Assembly (NCBI GenBank): GCA_004556655.1
Contig: SFGF01000019.1
Span: 1-50,599 of the forward strand
Length of the DNA stretch: 50,599 nucleotides
Direction: 5' to 3'
Source: Lachnospiraceae bacterium
GTDB lineage: Bacteria > Bacillota > Clostridia > Lachnospirales > Lachnospiraceae
Both the position numbers and the translations under genes were made by a program. Positions 1 through 9,002 of the stretch are shown in pieces (the first letter of the stretch is position 1; each line of letters begins with the position of its first letter). The notes under the pieces were generated by a model. The model was not told where the DNA came from and did no database searches. It saw only the letters and a list, made by a program, of their open reading frames with translations.

Positions 1-33
1 AGACATATTATAATAGACTGAGATAGAATGTTT

Positions 34-68
34 AAGACGGTAGATTGGATTTGATCTGCCGTCTTTTT
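34..68. terminator. Intrinsic terminator at left edge
   Basis: The sequence AAGACGG pairs with CCGTCTT, with further AGAT/ATCT pairing towards the loop, and a T run follows. It would end transcription of an unseen gene to the left. It lies immediately before the excisionase-like gene, so the first possible start of that gene falls inside the T run. Confidence 0.6.
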
Positions 69-69
69 G

Positions 70-318
70 ATGAAAAAATATTATGGAATATGGAAGGTGA
101 TTAGTATAATAAGAAGTAACAAAACTTTGGAAATCCCTATTTGGGAAAAATCAAATCTGACAGTGGAAGAAATGGCAGCTTACTCAGGAATTGGAATCAA
201 TAAAATTAAAGAACTGACAAATGATGAAGATTGTCCGTTTGTACTATGGGTAGGTGCAAAACGAATGATAAAGAGAAGATTATTTGATGAGTACGTAGAG
301 AAGCAATACTCTATTTGA
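70..318 (+). CDS. xis: Excisionase-like DNA-binding protein (Tn916 Xis type)
   Basis: A small basic protein of about 82 residues. From the IPIW motif onward it follows the layout of Tn916-type excisionases: EIPIWEKSNLTVEEMAAYSG, then a winged-helix core that ends in RMIKRRLFDEYVEK. Proteins of this family bend element-end DNA and steer the integrase towards excision. It lies 93 bases upstream of the integrase on the same strand, the usual Tn916-family order. The start is uncertain. ATG 70 has no ribosome binding site because a terminator precedes it, and TTG 127, just before IPIW, would give a length closer to the family. Function is inferred from the motif and the neighbour. Confidence 0.7.
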   Translation: MKKYYGIWKVISIIRSNKTLEIPIWEKSNLTVEEMAAYSGIGINKIKELTNDEDCPFVLWVGAKRMIKRRLFDEYVEKQYSI

Positions 319-411
319 AATCAATGTATATAGACTTCGGGGCTTTTTTATGATAAAGTGAAATTGTCATATTAAGGCTCTTTTTAATTGTAATTAGAAA
401 GGGTGATTATA

Positions 412-1653
412 TTGGCATCAAGTAAAAGAAAAGACAAGAAAGGTCGAGTTTTAAGGACTGGTGAGTCTCAAAGAAAAGATAATATATATATGTATCGGTG
501 GACAGATAAGCAGAAAAAACGTCACTGTATATACGATACAACATTAGAGGGTCTACGTAAGCAGGAGGAGCAAATACATCTGGACATACTGCAAGGAATT
601 AATAGAGATAATATAACATTGAACCAGATGATCGAAAGATATTTTGCAACAAAATCATCATTGGCATCAAGTACATATGAAAATTATCTCTATTATTACA
701 ATCATAGCATCAAGAACGATGTTATAGGCTTGATGAAAGTAGCAGATATCAGGAAATCTGATTTGTTATTGTATTTCAGTAGGAAATCAGAAGAAGATGA
801 ATTTAGCAATGGTACTATCCATATTCTGAATAAGATTATACATCCAGCTTTACAATTGGCTATGGATGATGATATTATCCGTAAAAATCCTGCTGATGGT
901 TGTATGAAAGAGTATCAACAGGAAAGTGAAGTAAAATATGCTTTGTCGTTAGAAGAAGAGCAAGAATTTTTACAGAGAATATTACTTCGTCCACGTATGA
1001 GAAGATACTATCCATTTTTTGCAATCTTGCTTTATACAGGTATTCGTATCAGCGAAGCTATAGGATTGACATGGGACGATGTAGATATGTCAAAACGTAC
1101 TATCAACATCAATCATCAATTACAATATCGGAAGATTAATGGAAAGATGAAATTATACTGCATAGATGGTAAAAAGGGTAAGGCTGATACAAAAACAAAA
1201 TGTGGGAAACGGATTATTCCCATGAATCAAATGGTGTATGATCTATTTGTTGAGCAACGAAAAGAATGGTTTAGAATTAAAAAAGACAATTCTTTTGAAG
1301 TTGATGGATATAAGAATTTTGTATTCCTTTCAAATAGAACTGGGAGAAATCTATATCCTGCCAATGTAAGAAATATGCTTAACCGATTTGTGGATATGAA
1401 TGACGAAAGAGAGATTCAATTACCGCATATCTCACCACATATTCTCAGGCATACAACATGTACTCGTTATGCTGAGTCAGGAATAGATATCAAAACTTGT
1501 CAATATCTGATGGGACATACAGATGTAAAAACCACAATCAAAGTTTACAATCATGCTGATTTGGATAGAGCAAAAAGAGAGCTTGAGAAGTACAGTACAT
1601 GGCAAGCATCATACGCCAATGATTACACCAAAATTTACACCAAAATGGTGTAG
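412..1653 (+). CDS. int: Tyrosine recombinase / integrase of an integrative element (Tn916 type)
   Basis: A site-specific recombinase of 413 residues. The N-terminal GESQRKD segment is typical of the arm-binding domain of Tn916-family integrases. A SAM-like core-binding domain (about residues 65-160) and the catalytic domain follow. Visible catalytic residues, numbered from TTG 412, are R212 in YTGIRISEA, H343 and R346 in HILRH, H369 in MGHTD and Y379 in KVYNH, so the enzyme looks intact. TTG 412 is chosen because AGAAAGGG lies six bases upstream; GTG 403 would overlap that ribosome binding site. The last codons are written by a tandem 12-bp repeat that probably also serves as a DNA site. The rest of the element should lie left of the window. 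Confidence 0.9.
   Translation: MASSKRKDKKGRVLRTGESQRKDNIYMYRWTDKQKKRHCIYDTTLEGLRKQEEQIHLDILQGINRDNITLNQMIERYFATKSSLASSTYENYLYYYNHSIKNDVIGLMKVADIRKSDLLLYFSRKSEEDEFSNGTIHILNKIIHPALQLAMDDDIIRKNPADGCMKEYQQESEVKYALSLEEEQEFLQRILLRPRMRRYYPFFAILLYTGIRISEAIGLTWDDVDMSKRTININHQLQYRKINGKMKLYCIDGKKGKADTKTKCGKRIIPMNQMVYDLFVEQRKEWFRIKKDNSFEVDGYKNFVFLSNRTGRNLYPANVRNMLNRFVDMNDEREIQLPHISPHILRHTTCTRYAESGIDIKTCQYLMGHTDVKTTIKVYNHADLDRAKRELEKYSTWQASYANDYTKIYTKMV
1623..1652. repeat. Tandem 12-bp repeat at integrase 3' end, likely recombinase-binding DNA
   Basis: TTACACCAAAAT occurs twice head-to-tail (1623-1634 and 1635-1646). GGTGTA follows and forms an inverted repeat with TACACC of the second copy. The repeat is inside the integrase coding sequence at its stop codon. 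Repeats at this position are common in elements whose end lies just past int, where they can act as arm or core sites. That role is inferred; the exact element/chromosome junction cannot be set from one end. Confidence 0.5.
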
Positions 1654-1725
1654 GGATATAATGGGTTACGTAGACTTATGTGTAAATGGCACAAAAATCT
1701 TGTTAAAAATCAACAAAAATAATAC
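1654..1725. other. Presumed right end (att junction) of the integrative element
   Basis: The stretch between the integrase stop codon and the ribU promoter has no gene. By comparison with Tn916-like elements the end of the element should fall here, within about 75 bases of the stop codon. The matching sequence of the other end is not in the window, so the junction base is unknown. Confidence 0.4.
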
Positions 1726-1754
1726 TTGTATATAGGCTTATAATAGTTTATAAT
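1726..1754 (+). promoter_or_regulatory. Promoter of the FMN riboswitch / ribU transcript
   Basis: TTGTAT (1726-1731), a 17-base spacer and TATAAT (1749-1754) match a sigma-A promoter. The transcript would start about 10 bases before the conserved riboswitch sequence. Confidence 0.7.
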
Positions 1755-1769
1755 GACCTATGTAAAAGA

Positions 1770-1888
1770 AAATTCTTCGGGGCGGGGTGTGATTCCCCAC
1801 CGGCGGTATAGTCCGCGACCCATGGTAATATGGCTGAATCGGTGAAATTCCGATACCGACAGTATAGTCTGGATGAGAGAAGAAATGC
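1770..1888 (+). promoter_or_regulatory. FMN riboswitch (RFN element)
   Basis: The conserved RFN blocks appear in order: TTCGGGGCGGGGTG, GATTCCCCACCGGCGGTA, AGTCCGCGACCC, the variable GGTGAAATTCCGATACCGAC arm, and AGTCTGGATGAGAGAAGA. The aptamer binds flavin mononucleotide. Here it lies directly upstream of a terminator and ribU, so high FMN should cut off riboflavin uptake by transcription termination. Position, order and partner gene all agree with the known class. Confidence 0.95.
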
Positions 1889-1914
1889 GGTGTATTTATA
1901 TTTTGCGTACTTTC

Positions 1915-1948
1915 AACCCCGGTGGAACTGTCCTCCGGGGTTTTTATA
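1915..1948 (+). terminator. Terminator of the FMN riboswitch expression platform
   Basis: AACCCCGG and CCGGGGTT form a strong stem followed by a T run, between the aptamer and ribU. It is the likely off-state structure of the riboswitch. Confidence 0.8.
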
Positions 1949-2041
1949 TTATAGGAAATTGCTTGCATTTTCCTGTGATATAAAAAAGCCGCAGAGACGG
2001 AGAATTTCCTTTTAATACTATTATTAAAGGAGATTGATTGT

Positions 2042-2689
2042 ATGAATGTAACAACAGAAACCATGAAAAAACCAAGAGTAAACAAAAGTACCAATGTGCG
2101 CACACTGGTGCAGATTGCCATGTTGGCCGCAGTAGCTGCGGTATTGATGTTGGTGGAATTTCCGCTTCCATTTATCGCACCATCTTTTTATGAGCTGGAT
2201 TTCAGTGAAGTGCCGGTTTTGATCGGTGCGTTTTCTATGGGACCTCTGGCGGGTGCCGTAATTGAACTGATTAAGATTTTACTGAACTTTGTTCTGAACG
2301 GAACTATGACTGCAGGTGTGGGAGAACTGGCAAACTTCCTGATGGGATGCGCTTTTATTGTTCCTGCCGGCATCATTTATAAAAAGCATAAAACCAGAAA
2401 AAATGCATTGATCGGTATGGTGGTTGGTATAGTGTGCATGGCTGTTGCAGGCTGTATTCTGAATGGAGCGGTACTTCTTCCTGCTTACGGAAAAGCATTT
2501 GGAATGCCGATAGAGGCATTTGTGGAAATGGGAGCAGCAATTGTTCCGGCTATTGACAATATATTTACCTTCTGTCTGTTCTGTGTGGTGCCGTTCAATG
2601 TGATAAAAGGTATTGTAGTTTCTGCGATAACTTTGTTATTATATAAGCATATCAGTCGGCTTTTAAAAGGAAATCATGCAGTGCAGTAA
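2042..2689 (+). CDS. ribU: Riboflavin ECF transporter S component RibU
   Basis: The substrate-binding membrane subunit of an energy-coupling factor transporter, 215 residues, the usual family length. It has five to six hydrophobic segments: around residues 20-40, 55-75, 95-113, 124-150 and 170-200. The ELDFSEVPVLIGAF and GPLAGAVIELIKILLN segments are typical of RibU. It should work with a shared EcfAAT module that is not in this window. The start has AAAGGAG upstream. Assignment is supported by both the protein sequence and the FMN riboswitch directly upstream. No other riboflavin gene is adjacent. Confidence 0.93.
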   Translation: MNVTTETMKKPRVNKSTNVRTLVQIAMLAAVAAVLMLVEFPLPFIAPSFYELDFSEVPVLIGAFSMGPLAGAVIELIKILLNFVLNGTMTAGVGELANFLMGCAFIVPAGIIYKKHKTRKNALIGMVVGIVCMAVAGCILNGAVLLPAYGKAFGMPIEAFVEMGAAIVPAIDNIFTFCLFCVVPFNVIKGIVVSAITLLLYKHISRLLKGNHAVQ

Positions 2690-2777
2690 AGTGTAGAATT
2701 TTCACAAGGCGGGATGGCCATGTTCTCTCGTTCCTGTGGATGTACATGGTTTCCGTATGCCGGGATGGGAGGAAAAC

Positions 2778-3389
2778 ATGGGGAAAATAACAAAGATCAC
2801 ACAGGTGACGAAGAATCCCTATCTTAATTTTTTCGAATTGGATACGGTGAATAAAGTTGGAAGAGAAAGTCATTATTATGTAGCTTCAAGAGCGAAGAAC
2901 GAGCAAGAGCTTAAGATTAGGACAGGAGAAAATAAACCTGACGGAGTAGTGATCTACAGTCTTTATGGAGAAAAGCACGACAAGGTTGTGCTGATTCGTC
3001 AGTACCGCTATCCGCTTGGTGGTTATGTATATGAACTGCCGGCGGGTCTGGTAGATCCCGGCGAGGATTATCACACGGCGGCGATTCGGGAACTTAAGGA
3101 AGAGACAGGGCTGGAGCTTAAGCCGATCGTAGTGGATGAGATGTATCAGAAACCGTATTTTACAACGGTAGGTATGACGGATGAATCCTGTGGTACCGTA
3201 TATGGCTATGCTTCCGGTACGGTAAGTCAGAAGTATATGGAAGCAAGCGAAGAGATTGAAGTGATTCTCGCAGACCGTGATGAGGTGAGGAGAATACTGA
3301 AAGAAGAAAATGTGGCATTGATCTGTGCATATATGATGATGCATTTTCTACATGATGATGAGCCGTTTGATTTTCTGAAAGAAAAATAG
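2778..3389 (+). CDS. NUDIX hydrolase, ADP-ribose pyrophosphatase type
   Basis: A 203-residue hydrolase of nucleoside-diphosphate-linked compounds. The Nudix box is complete: G90, E96, R104-E105, E108-E109 and G111, with the metal-binding REXXEE core present as RELKEE. An N-terminal beta domain and the RQYRYPLGGYVYELPAG segment before the box are typical of ADP-ribose pyrophosphatases of the NudF/YqkG group. Substrate is inferred from the family only. ATG 2778 is preferred to ATG 2736 because GGGAGGA ends four bases upstream. It stands alone between ribU and a terminator. Confidence 0.88.
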   Translation: MGKITKITQVTKNPYLNFFELDTVNKVGRESHYYVASRAKNEQELKIRTGENKPDGVVIYSLYGEKHDKVVLIRQYRYPLGGYVYELPAGLVDPGEDYHTAAIRELKEETGLELKPIVVDEMYQKPYFTTVGMTDESCGTVYGYASGTVSQKYMEASEEIEVILADRDEVRRILKEENVALICAYMMMHFLHDDEPFDFLKEK

Positions 3390-3410
3390 AATAGCGGAAT
3401 GTATGGGAAG

Positions 3411-3440
3411 TGTCGGTTTATAAAAGAACCGGCATTTTTC
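3411..3440 (+). terminator. Terminator after the NUDIX gene
   Basis: TGTCGGTT pairs with AACCGGCA (one G-U pair) and a T run follows. It ends the Nudix transcript and could also serve the opposite strand weakly. Confidence 0.7.
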
Positions 3441-3455
3441 AGTTTGTGAAATGGC

Positions 3456-3830
3456 TTATATCAATGCAGAAAAGCAATAAATCCTTTTAACGCTATTTTT
3501 CTCGTGTGAGAGAAGTGATGGGAAAAACACACTATTGGGAGAGATAGCATGGTCATCTGCCTCAAAGCGGTGAATGACCTGTGAATTAATAAAAACACCA
3601 TTTCCCTCAGTCAGAATATAGCGATTGCTTTCAACCAGAAGAGTAGCAGTTCCCTTTTCAAGAAATACAAACTCCACTTCCGGATGCCAGTGCCAGTCTA
3701 CACAATGAGAATCGTACATCCAGATATCTTCCAGATAATAACAAAATGGGAATTCATTATTGCCATGAGAAATGGTTTCTCTCAATGTTTCTTCTGTCAG
3801 GATTTTAGGATATGAATTATTGATTTTCAT
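3456..3830 (-). pseudogene. Truncated AraC-family regulator (cupin domain only)
   Basis: An N-terminal sugar-sensing cupin fragment of about 124 residues. The segment DWHWHPEVEFVFLEKG followed by NRYILTEGNGVFINSQVIHR is typical of AraC-family regulators. The protein stops at residue ~124, before the linker and the two helix-turn-helix motifs found in full-length members of about 280-300 residues. Nothing resembling the missing half is seen in the 66 bases before the Nudix gene. It therefore cannot bind DNA by the usual means and is probably a remnant. ATG 3830 is chosen over 3845 because GAGGTT precedes it. It is divergent from the MFS gene, and the intergenic repeats may be its former operators. 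Confidence 0.7.
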
Positions 3831-3847
3831 GATATATAACCTCATTT

Positions 3848-3910
3848 TGCGATATTGTGTAAGAAAATGCGATATAGTACATTGATATACATTTGATAAT
3901 GCGATATAGT
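3848..3910. promoter_or_regulatory. Three direct repeats TGCGATATWGT, probable AraC-type operators
   Basis: TGCGATATTGT at 3848-3858, TGCGATATAGT at 3868-3878 and TGCGATATAGT at 3900-3910. The copies are 20 and 32 bases apart, close to two and three helical turns, which puts them on one face of the DNA. They lie between the divergent AraC fragment and the MFS transporter gene. Direct repeats at helical spacing are typical of AraC/XylS-family operators. The binding protein is inferred. Confidence 0.6.
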
Positions 3911-3950
3911 TTAAAAAGATATTATAGAGAAGGAAGGTTATGAAGTCAAT

Positions 3951-5159
3951 ATGATTAAAAATTATAAAAAAACACTGATTGCCTGTTATCTCGGATTTAT
4001 CACACAGGCTATTGCGGCAAATTTTGCGCCGCTGTTATTTTTGAAATTTCATAAGGATTATGCTATACCATTAGGAGAGATTGCACTTATTTCAACCATG
4101 TTTTTTCTGACACAGCTGATTGTAGATGTTTTATGTGCAAAATATGTGGATCGTATAGGTTATCGCAAATGTGTTGTGGCATCGGAATTATGTTCTGCGG
4201 CAGGTCTGGCGGGACTGGCATTTTTGCCGGAATTGTTCCAGGATCCGTTTATCGGGATTATCATCAGTGTCATCATTTATGCAATCGGAAGCGGACTGAT
4301 TGAAGTATTAGGCAGTCCAATCGTAGAAGCCTGTCCATTTGAACATAAAGAAGCGGCAATGAGTCTGCTGCATTCTTTTTATTGTTGGGGCTCTGTAGGG
4401 GTTGTGGTTTTATCTACACTTTTCTTTGCAGTGTTTGGAATTGATAACTGGAAATATCTTACCTGCATATGGGCATTGATACCATTGTATAACATCTATA
4501 ATTTTGCCACATGCCCGATTGAATACTTGACAGAAGATGGGCAGGGTATGAAGATCAGCAGTCTGCTTCGGGTTCCGTTGTTTTGGATATCTATTATCCT
4601 TATGGTTTGCGCCGGTGCATCGGAATTATCCATGGCACAATGGGCATCTGCATATGCGGAATCCGCTCTGGGCTTGTCAAAAACCATTGGTGATTTGGCA
4701 GGTCCCTGCATGTTTGCCATAACCATGGGAATCAGCCGTGTGATTTATGGAAAATACGGGGATAAAATGGATTTGATGAAGTTTATGCTTGGTTCCGGCA
4801 GCCTGTGTCTGGTCTGCTATTTAATGGCTTCTGTGTCAGCAAATCCTATGGTTGGGTTGATTGGATGCATAGTCTGCGGATTCTCTGTAGGTATTATGTG
4901 GCCGGGAACGATCAGCATATCATCAAAACAGTTACCGACCGGTGGAACAGCTATGTTCGCACTGCTTGCTATGGCAGGAGATTTGGGTGGAGCCTTTGGA
5001 CCGAGTCTTGTAGGAAATATTACCCAGCATGCAAATGACAATCTTCAGAAAGGGATGCTTGCGGGATGCGTATTTCCTTTGATTTTGATTATTTCGCTTT
5101 TGATTATGAAACGGCTTCGGAGGTTATATGCAGGAGGATGTGAGCAGATGGAAATGTAG
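3951..5159 (+). CDS. Major facilitator superfamily transporter
   Basis: A 402-residue membrane carrier with about twelve hydrophobic segments. The short loop after TM2 reads AKYVDRIGYRK, a form of the MFS A-motif. The GSPIVEACPFEHKEAAMSLLHSFYCWG segment recalls the FucP/sugar-porter branch, which suggests a sugar or related organic solute, but the substrate cannot be read from sequence. AGAAGGAAGG precedes the start. It is divergent from a cupin-type regulator fragment, which fits a former sugar-inducible pair. The reading frame is intact from start to stop. Confidence 0.85.
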   Translation: MIKNYKKTLIACYLGFITQAIAANFAPLLFLKFHKDYAIPLGEIALISTMFFLTQLIVDVLCAKYVDRIGYRKCVVASELCSAAGLAGLAFLPELFQDPFIGIIISVIIYAIGSGLIEVLGSPIVEACPFEHKEAAMSLLHSFYCWGSVGVVVLSTLFFAVFGIDNWKYLTCIWALIPLYNIYNFATCPIEYLTEDGQGMKISSLLRVPLFWISIILMVCAGASELSMAQWASAYAESALGLSKTIGDLAGPCMFAITMGISRVIYGKYGDKMDLMKFMLGSGSLCLVCYLMASVSANPMVGLIGCIVCGFSVGIMWPGTISISSKQLPTGGTAMFALLAMAGDLGGAFGPSLVGNITQHANDNLQKGMLAGCVFPLILIISLLIMKRLRRLYAGGCEQMEM

Positions 5160-5311
5160 TTATCAGAATATACAATTGAATCCATAACTTCACGTCTATC
5201 TTTTAGCGTTAAGGAGAAAATGCAGTGTTTGGGACAGTAAAACGTGACGGAAGAAATAAAGTATGTAAAAATGAATATACATTATAATGAGTAATCGGAA
5301 ATGGTAATCAT

Positions 5312-7045
5312 GTGGAAAATCAGAAAATTGATAATACATTAAACCTGGCTGTAGAGGCTACACCGGAGGAAAGAGAAAAGTCTCTGGAGCTGAATGTGGG
5401 GTATGATCCGAAAGATCGCCTGTGGGATGTGATTGTAAAGTACTCCGGAAGCATGGAAGATATTCCCATAGAAGGGCTGCAGATCACACCACTTTTGAAT
5501 CAGTATGCGGTAATCAGGGTTCCGCAAAGTCAGTTAGACGCTTTGGCAAATTTACCACAGATAGTATATGTGGAAAAGCCAAAGCGTCTTTTTTTTGCCC
5601 TCAGCCAGGCACGATCGATTTCCTGTATCAATCCTGTTCAGGCCGCACCTTACAATCTGCACGGTTCCGGGATACTTGTCGCCTGTGTAGATTCCGGTAT
5701 TGACTACAGTCACCCGGATTTTAGAAATCCGGATGGAAGCACACGAATTGTCAGTCTGTGGGATCAGAGTATTCAGGGTAAACCGCCGGAGGGATATTTT
5801 CTGGGGACAGAATATACAGAAGAACAGATTAATGAGGCATTGGCTCAAAACAGTATTGCAGACCGTTACCGCATTGTCCCCAGCAGGGATTTCAGCGGAC
5901 ATGGGACTGCGGTTATGGGAATCGCGGCAGGAAATGGACGGGAAAGCGAAGGGATTCTTCGGGGTGTGGCTGATGAAGCTTCCCTGGTGGTGGTTAAGCT
6001 GGGTAACCCGCTGGAGGATTCCTTCCCCAGAACCACGGGACTGATTCAGGGGATTGACTACTGTATCCGACTGGCAATTGCCCGGAATCAGCCACTGGCA
6101 CTGAATTTGAGTTTTGGAAATTCTTATGGTTCACATGAAGGCAATTCTCTTGTGGAGACTTATCTCGATCAGGCAGGTGCCCTTGGCAGAACCACTATTT
6201 GTGTGGGCATGGGAAATGAGGGAAGCAGCCGTGGTCATACTTCCCTTCGGTTAACATCTCGGACAGAGCAGGATATAGAATTGAGCGTGGGAAATCTGCA
6301 GAGTTCGTTTAATGTACAGGTGTGGAAAAATTATGTGGATGAAGCGGCTATTTCCATCATCAGTCCGGGAGGTCAGATTGCAGGTCCGCTGCGTATTTTT
6401 CAGGAACCTCAAAGATATCGTCTGGAGAATACGCAGTTGCTGGTATATTATGGGATGCCCAGTCCGTACAGTACAGCGCAGGAAATCTATATCGATTTTC
6501 TGCCGGAAAATCAATATGTTAATCCCGGCATCTGGACGATACGTTTTCAGGCAGGACATATCGTAGATGGAGAGATTGATCTCTGGCTTCCCGGCGGAGG
6601 TGTGCTGAATGAGGATACACATTTTTATTTTTCACAGCCGGATCGGACGTTAACGATTCCGGCAGCAGCGTCCGGGGTTATATCGGTGGGTGCTTATGAT
6701 TCTCATCTGCAGTCATATGCCGCTTTTTCCGGCAGAGGCTATACTCGGGTAACCAATCAGATTAAGCCGGATCTGGCTGCTCCGGGTGTTCGAATTCAGA
6801 CCACACGAGCAGGGGGAGGCTACGGAGAATATACGGGAACTTCATTTGCCACACCCTTTGTGACCGGATCGGCGGCGTTGATGATGGAGTGGGGGATTTT
6901 GAAAGGAAATAGTCCATACCTGTATGGTGAGGCGGTGAAAGCAAATCTGCGCCGCGGAGCCAGACAATTGCCGGGGATCAATCAGTGGCCAAATCCACAG
7001 TTGGGGTATGGGGTACTGTGTGTGAGGGATAGCCTGCCGATATAA
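5312..7045 (+). CDS. S8 family subtilisin-like serine peptidase (Csp-like)
   Basis: A 577-residue protease with a complete triad: D127 in VACVDSGID, H197 in SGHGTAVMG and S511 in YTGTSFATP; N302 in GMGNEG is the oxyanion-hole residue. A prodomain-like region covers roughly residues 30-90 and an inserted beta-rich domain lies between N302 and S511. There is no signal peptide or membrane segment. The layout resembles CspB-type germination proteases and related Clostridia peptidases, but a germination role is not shown. The start is GTG 5312 with a weak GGAAATGG site. A short copy of its 3' end is found at 9831-9866. Confidence 0.88.
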   Translation: MENQKIDNTLNLAVEATPEEREKSLELNVGYDPKDRLWDVIVKYSGSMEDIPIEGLQITPLLNQYAVIRVPQSQLDALANLPQIVYVEKPKRLFFALSQARSISCINPVQAAPYNLHGSGILVACVDSGIDYSHPDFRNPDGSTRIVSLWDQSIQGKPPEGYFLGTEYTEEQINEALAQNSIADRYRIVPSRDFSGHGTAVMGIAAGNGRESEGILRGVADEASLVVVKLGNPLEDSFPRTTGLIQGIDYCIRLAIARNQPLALNLSFGNSYGSHEGNSLVETYLDQAGALGRTTICVGMGNEGSSRGHTSLRLTSRTEQDIELSVGNLQSSFNVQVWKNYVDEAAISIISPGGQIAGPLRIFQEPQRYRLENTQLLVYYGMPSPYSTAQEIYIDFLPENQYVNPGIWTIRFQAGHIVDGEIDLWLPGGGVLNEDTHFYFSQPDRTLTIPAAASGVISVGAYDSHLQSYAAFSGRGYTRVTNQIKPDLAAPGVRIQTTRAGGGYGEYTGTSFATPFVTGSAALMMEWGILKGNSPYLYGEAVKANLRRGARQLPGINQWPNPQLGYGVLCVRDSLPI

Positions 7046-7237
7046 GTTACCTTTTTGTGTATATAAAAAGAAGAATAAATCTGCCTTTTCGTGAAAACAT
7101 ATATTGAATAAAACTGCCTTTTATGAGTATGATAGTGCTAAAGATAGAAAGCATTCCTCATTAGATAAATTCAGAAACAAATGTTTTTGGAATGCAACAA
7201 TCAGAGAGATTTTCAGTGAAAGAAACGGAGGATGAAA

Positions 7238-8272
7238 ATGGCAAATTTAAGATTAAAGAAATTGATACTGGAAGTAGTGGATAATCAGTTGCGAGATAAT
7301 AACCCGCCTATGGTAAGAGAAGCATATGACAGATTGATTGTGGAAGGATATTCTACCCGTGATGCAAAGGAAAAAATCGGAGCGGTCGTGCTTGAGGAGA
7401 TTTATGACGTTATGAAAGAGAACCAGCCATATGATGAAAAACGATATACGGATGCATTAAAGAATATGGTGCAGCAAAGTTTAGATTTCGAGGATTCACA
7501 TGAAATACTTACGGAATGGGATGAATGGGATCGACTTGTACAGCAGGGGTATGAGGCACAGGAGAATCAAAATGACAGTTATATGATTTCACTCTGGTGG
7601 AAGGCATGGGAGATTTTCCAGAAGATTATTGAAACAGCAGAATACAAAATAAGCGTAAGCGGTATTATGGAATCTCAGGATTACAAATATCCGGTAGACG
7701 CATGGCTCCAGGATTTAGAGATGGAACTGGGGAATACCGGAGAACATGAAAAACGAATGGAATTCTGTCAAATGATCTTGGAAATGCTGGATTGGAATTT
7801 TGATGATGACAGTTGTTTCAGGAATGCAATAGGAGAAGAATTATACGCAATGGGGAAATCTGTGGAGGGACGGGAATGGTTTGAAAACTGGCTAAAAAAA
7901 GAGCCGCATAATCAAAATGCGCTTAATGTATTTAGTTGGTGTATTCAAGAACAGGAAGGTACCGAGGAAGCATATCGGCTCATTCGAAGAGAGGTGATCG
8001 GTGTAGCGTGTACTATGCATAATGATTTGTTGTTTGAACGGGCGAAGCTTCTGGCAAAGAATCTGGGATTAACGGATGATCTGAAATGGATAGAATCACA
8101 GCTGACATCATTTCATGATTCACTGGAGAAGGCAGATCTTTATAATGATTTGTATGATGATTTCAAAATGCCTGTACAGCAACCGATTGTAAAAGAAAAG
8201 AAAATATATCCAAATGATCCCTGCCCATGTGGAAGCGGGAAAAAATATAAAAAGTGTTGTGGAAGGAAATAG
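7238..8272 (+). CDS. SEC-C motif protein with N-terminal helical domain
   Basis: A 344-residue soluble protein of unknown function. The last 20 residues form a complete SEC-C zinc-binding motif, with cysteines in PCPCGSGKKYKKCC. The first 60 residues (LILEVVDNQLRDNNPPMVREAYDRLI onward is one continuous helix-rich block) end in a short DUF1841-like region, and the middle is helical and repeat-like, similar to TPR-type scaffolds. ATG 7238 is chosen because CGGAGG lies six bases upstream; ATG 7232 abuts that site. It is followed after 16 bases by the decayed gene, so the two were probably one transcript. Confidence 0.75.
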   Translation: MANLRLKKLILEVVDNQLRDNNPPMVREAYDRLIVEGYSTRDAKEKIGAVVLEEIYDVMKENQPYDEKRYTDALKNMVQQSLDFEDSHEILTEWDEWDRLVQQGYEAQENQNDSYMISLWWKAWEIFQKIIETAEYKISVSGIMESQDYKYPVDAWLQDLEMELGNTGEHEKRMEFCQMILEMLDWNFDDDSCFRNAIGEELYAMGKSVEGREWFENWLKKEPHNQNALNVFSWCIQEQEGTEEAYRLIRREVIGVACTMHNDLLFERAKLLAKNLGLTDDLKWIESQLTSFHDSLEKADLYNDLYDDFKMPVQQPIVKEKKIYPNDPCPCGSGKKYKKCCGRK

Positions 8273-8288
8273 CATTGGAGGATAAAAA

Positions 8289-8624
8289 ATGACTTTGCCA
8301 GATGTAAAAGAACTTTCCAGAGAAGAGTTGCAGAACGTTATTTTGAGAATGCAGGAAATGTTATCAGAAGAGCAAAAGCAAAGCCTGCAGGAAATAATGA
8401 GAAAATGTACGAAACCGGATGTGGATGAGACGTCACAACCTGAGCAGTCAAGAATGTCGCAGGAACTTGTAGAAGAAAAAATGAGACAAATTCAAAAATG
8501 GCAAGAAAAGATTGATGAAGGTGAGATTTATCTTAATACGGAGGAATATGAAGACTATTCCAGCGGATACTGGGACGCTGACTGGATTACAGAATATTAT
8601 GATAATCAGGGAGTCGGGGATTAA
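8289..8624 (+). pseudogene. Decayed long gene, 5' piece (ends at premature TAA)
   Basis: A 111-residue acidic, helical reading frame that starts 16 bases after the SEC-C gene with GGAGG upstream. It ends at TAA 8622-8624, and the next piece continues in the same frame only one codon later. A single A-to-T change of an AAA lysine codon would explain the stop. From memory, related Lachnospiraceae encode one long protein covering all three pieces here; this was not checked. No known domain is recognised. Confidence 0.55.
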
Positions 8625-8627
8625 ATT

Positions 8628-9002
8628 ATGTATATGATCCGATTTGCTGAAGATTGTGTGGATGACATGCGGTATCAGGAAGCAAATGAAATTTATGAAT
8701 GGCTGTGGGAGATGTCGGTTTTTACAGATAATGAATTTGGTGATCCGGTAGACATTGAGGTGTTGGAAGATAATAATCTGATACATACAGATATGAAGCG
8801 GCTGGCACTCCTGACATTATATGCAGATTATCAGGGATTACCGCCGGAAAAACGTGCGGAAGATATGTATCTGTATTTCTCTTTTAATGCATTCTTTAAA
8901 ATACATATGGAAGAGATATTTCACGTTGGGAAGAAGAAGTGGGAAAGAACGCTCTTGACAATATTGATGTTGATCTTACTATTCGGGGTGAAATTGCCTT
9001 AA
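8628..9002 (+). pseudogene. Decayed long gene, middle piece (frame lost near 8935)
   Basis: The frame continues that of the preceding piece and begins MYMIRFAEDCVDDMRYQEAN, a helical repeat-like sequence. After HVG, at about 8931, the translation turns into KKKWERTLLTILMLILLFGVKLP, which does not resemble the surrounding acidic helical protein. It overlaps the next piece in another frame. The likely cause is a deletion or frameshift near 8935-8945. As an independent protein it has no ribosome binding site. Confidence 0.5.

Noticed and set aside
5209..5242. Six-codon frame ATG CAG TGT TTG GGA CAG TAA after AAGGAG, upstream of the protease gene
   Set aside because: The spacing to the ribosome binding site is too short and no hairpins or link to the protease gene support a leader peptide.
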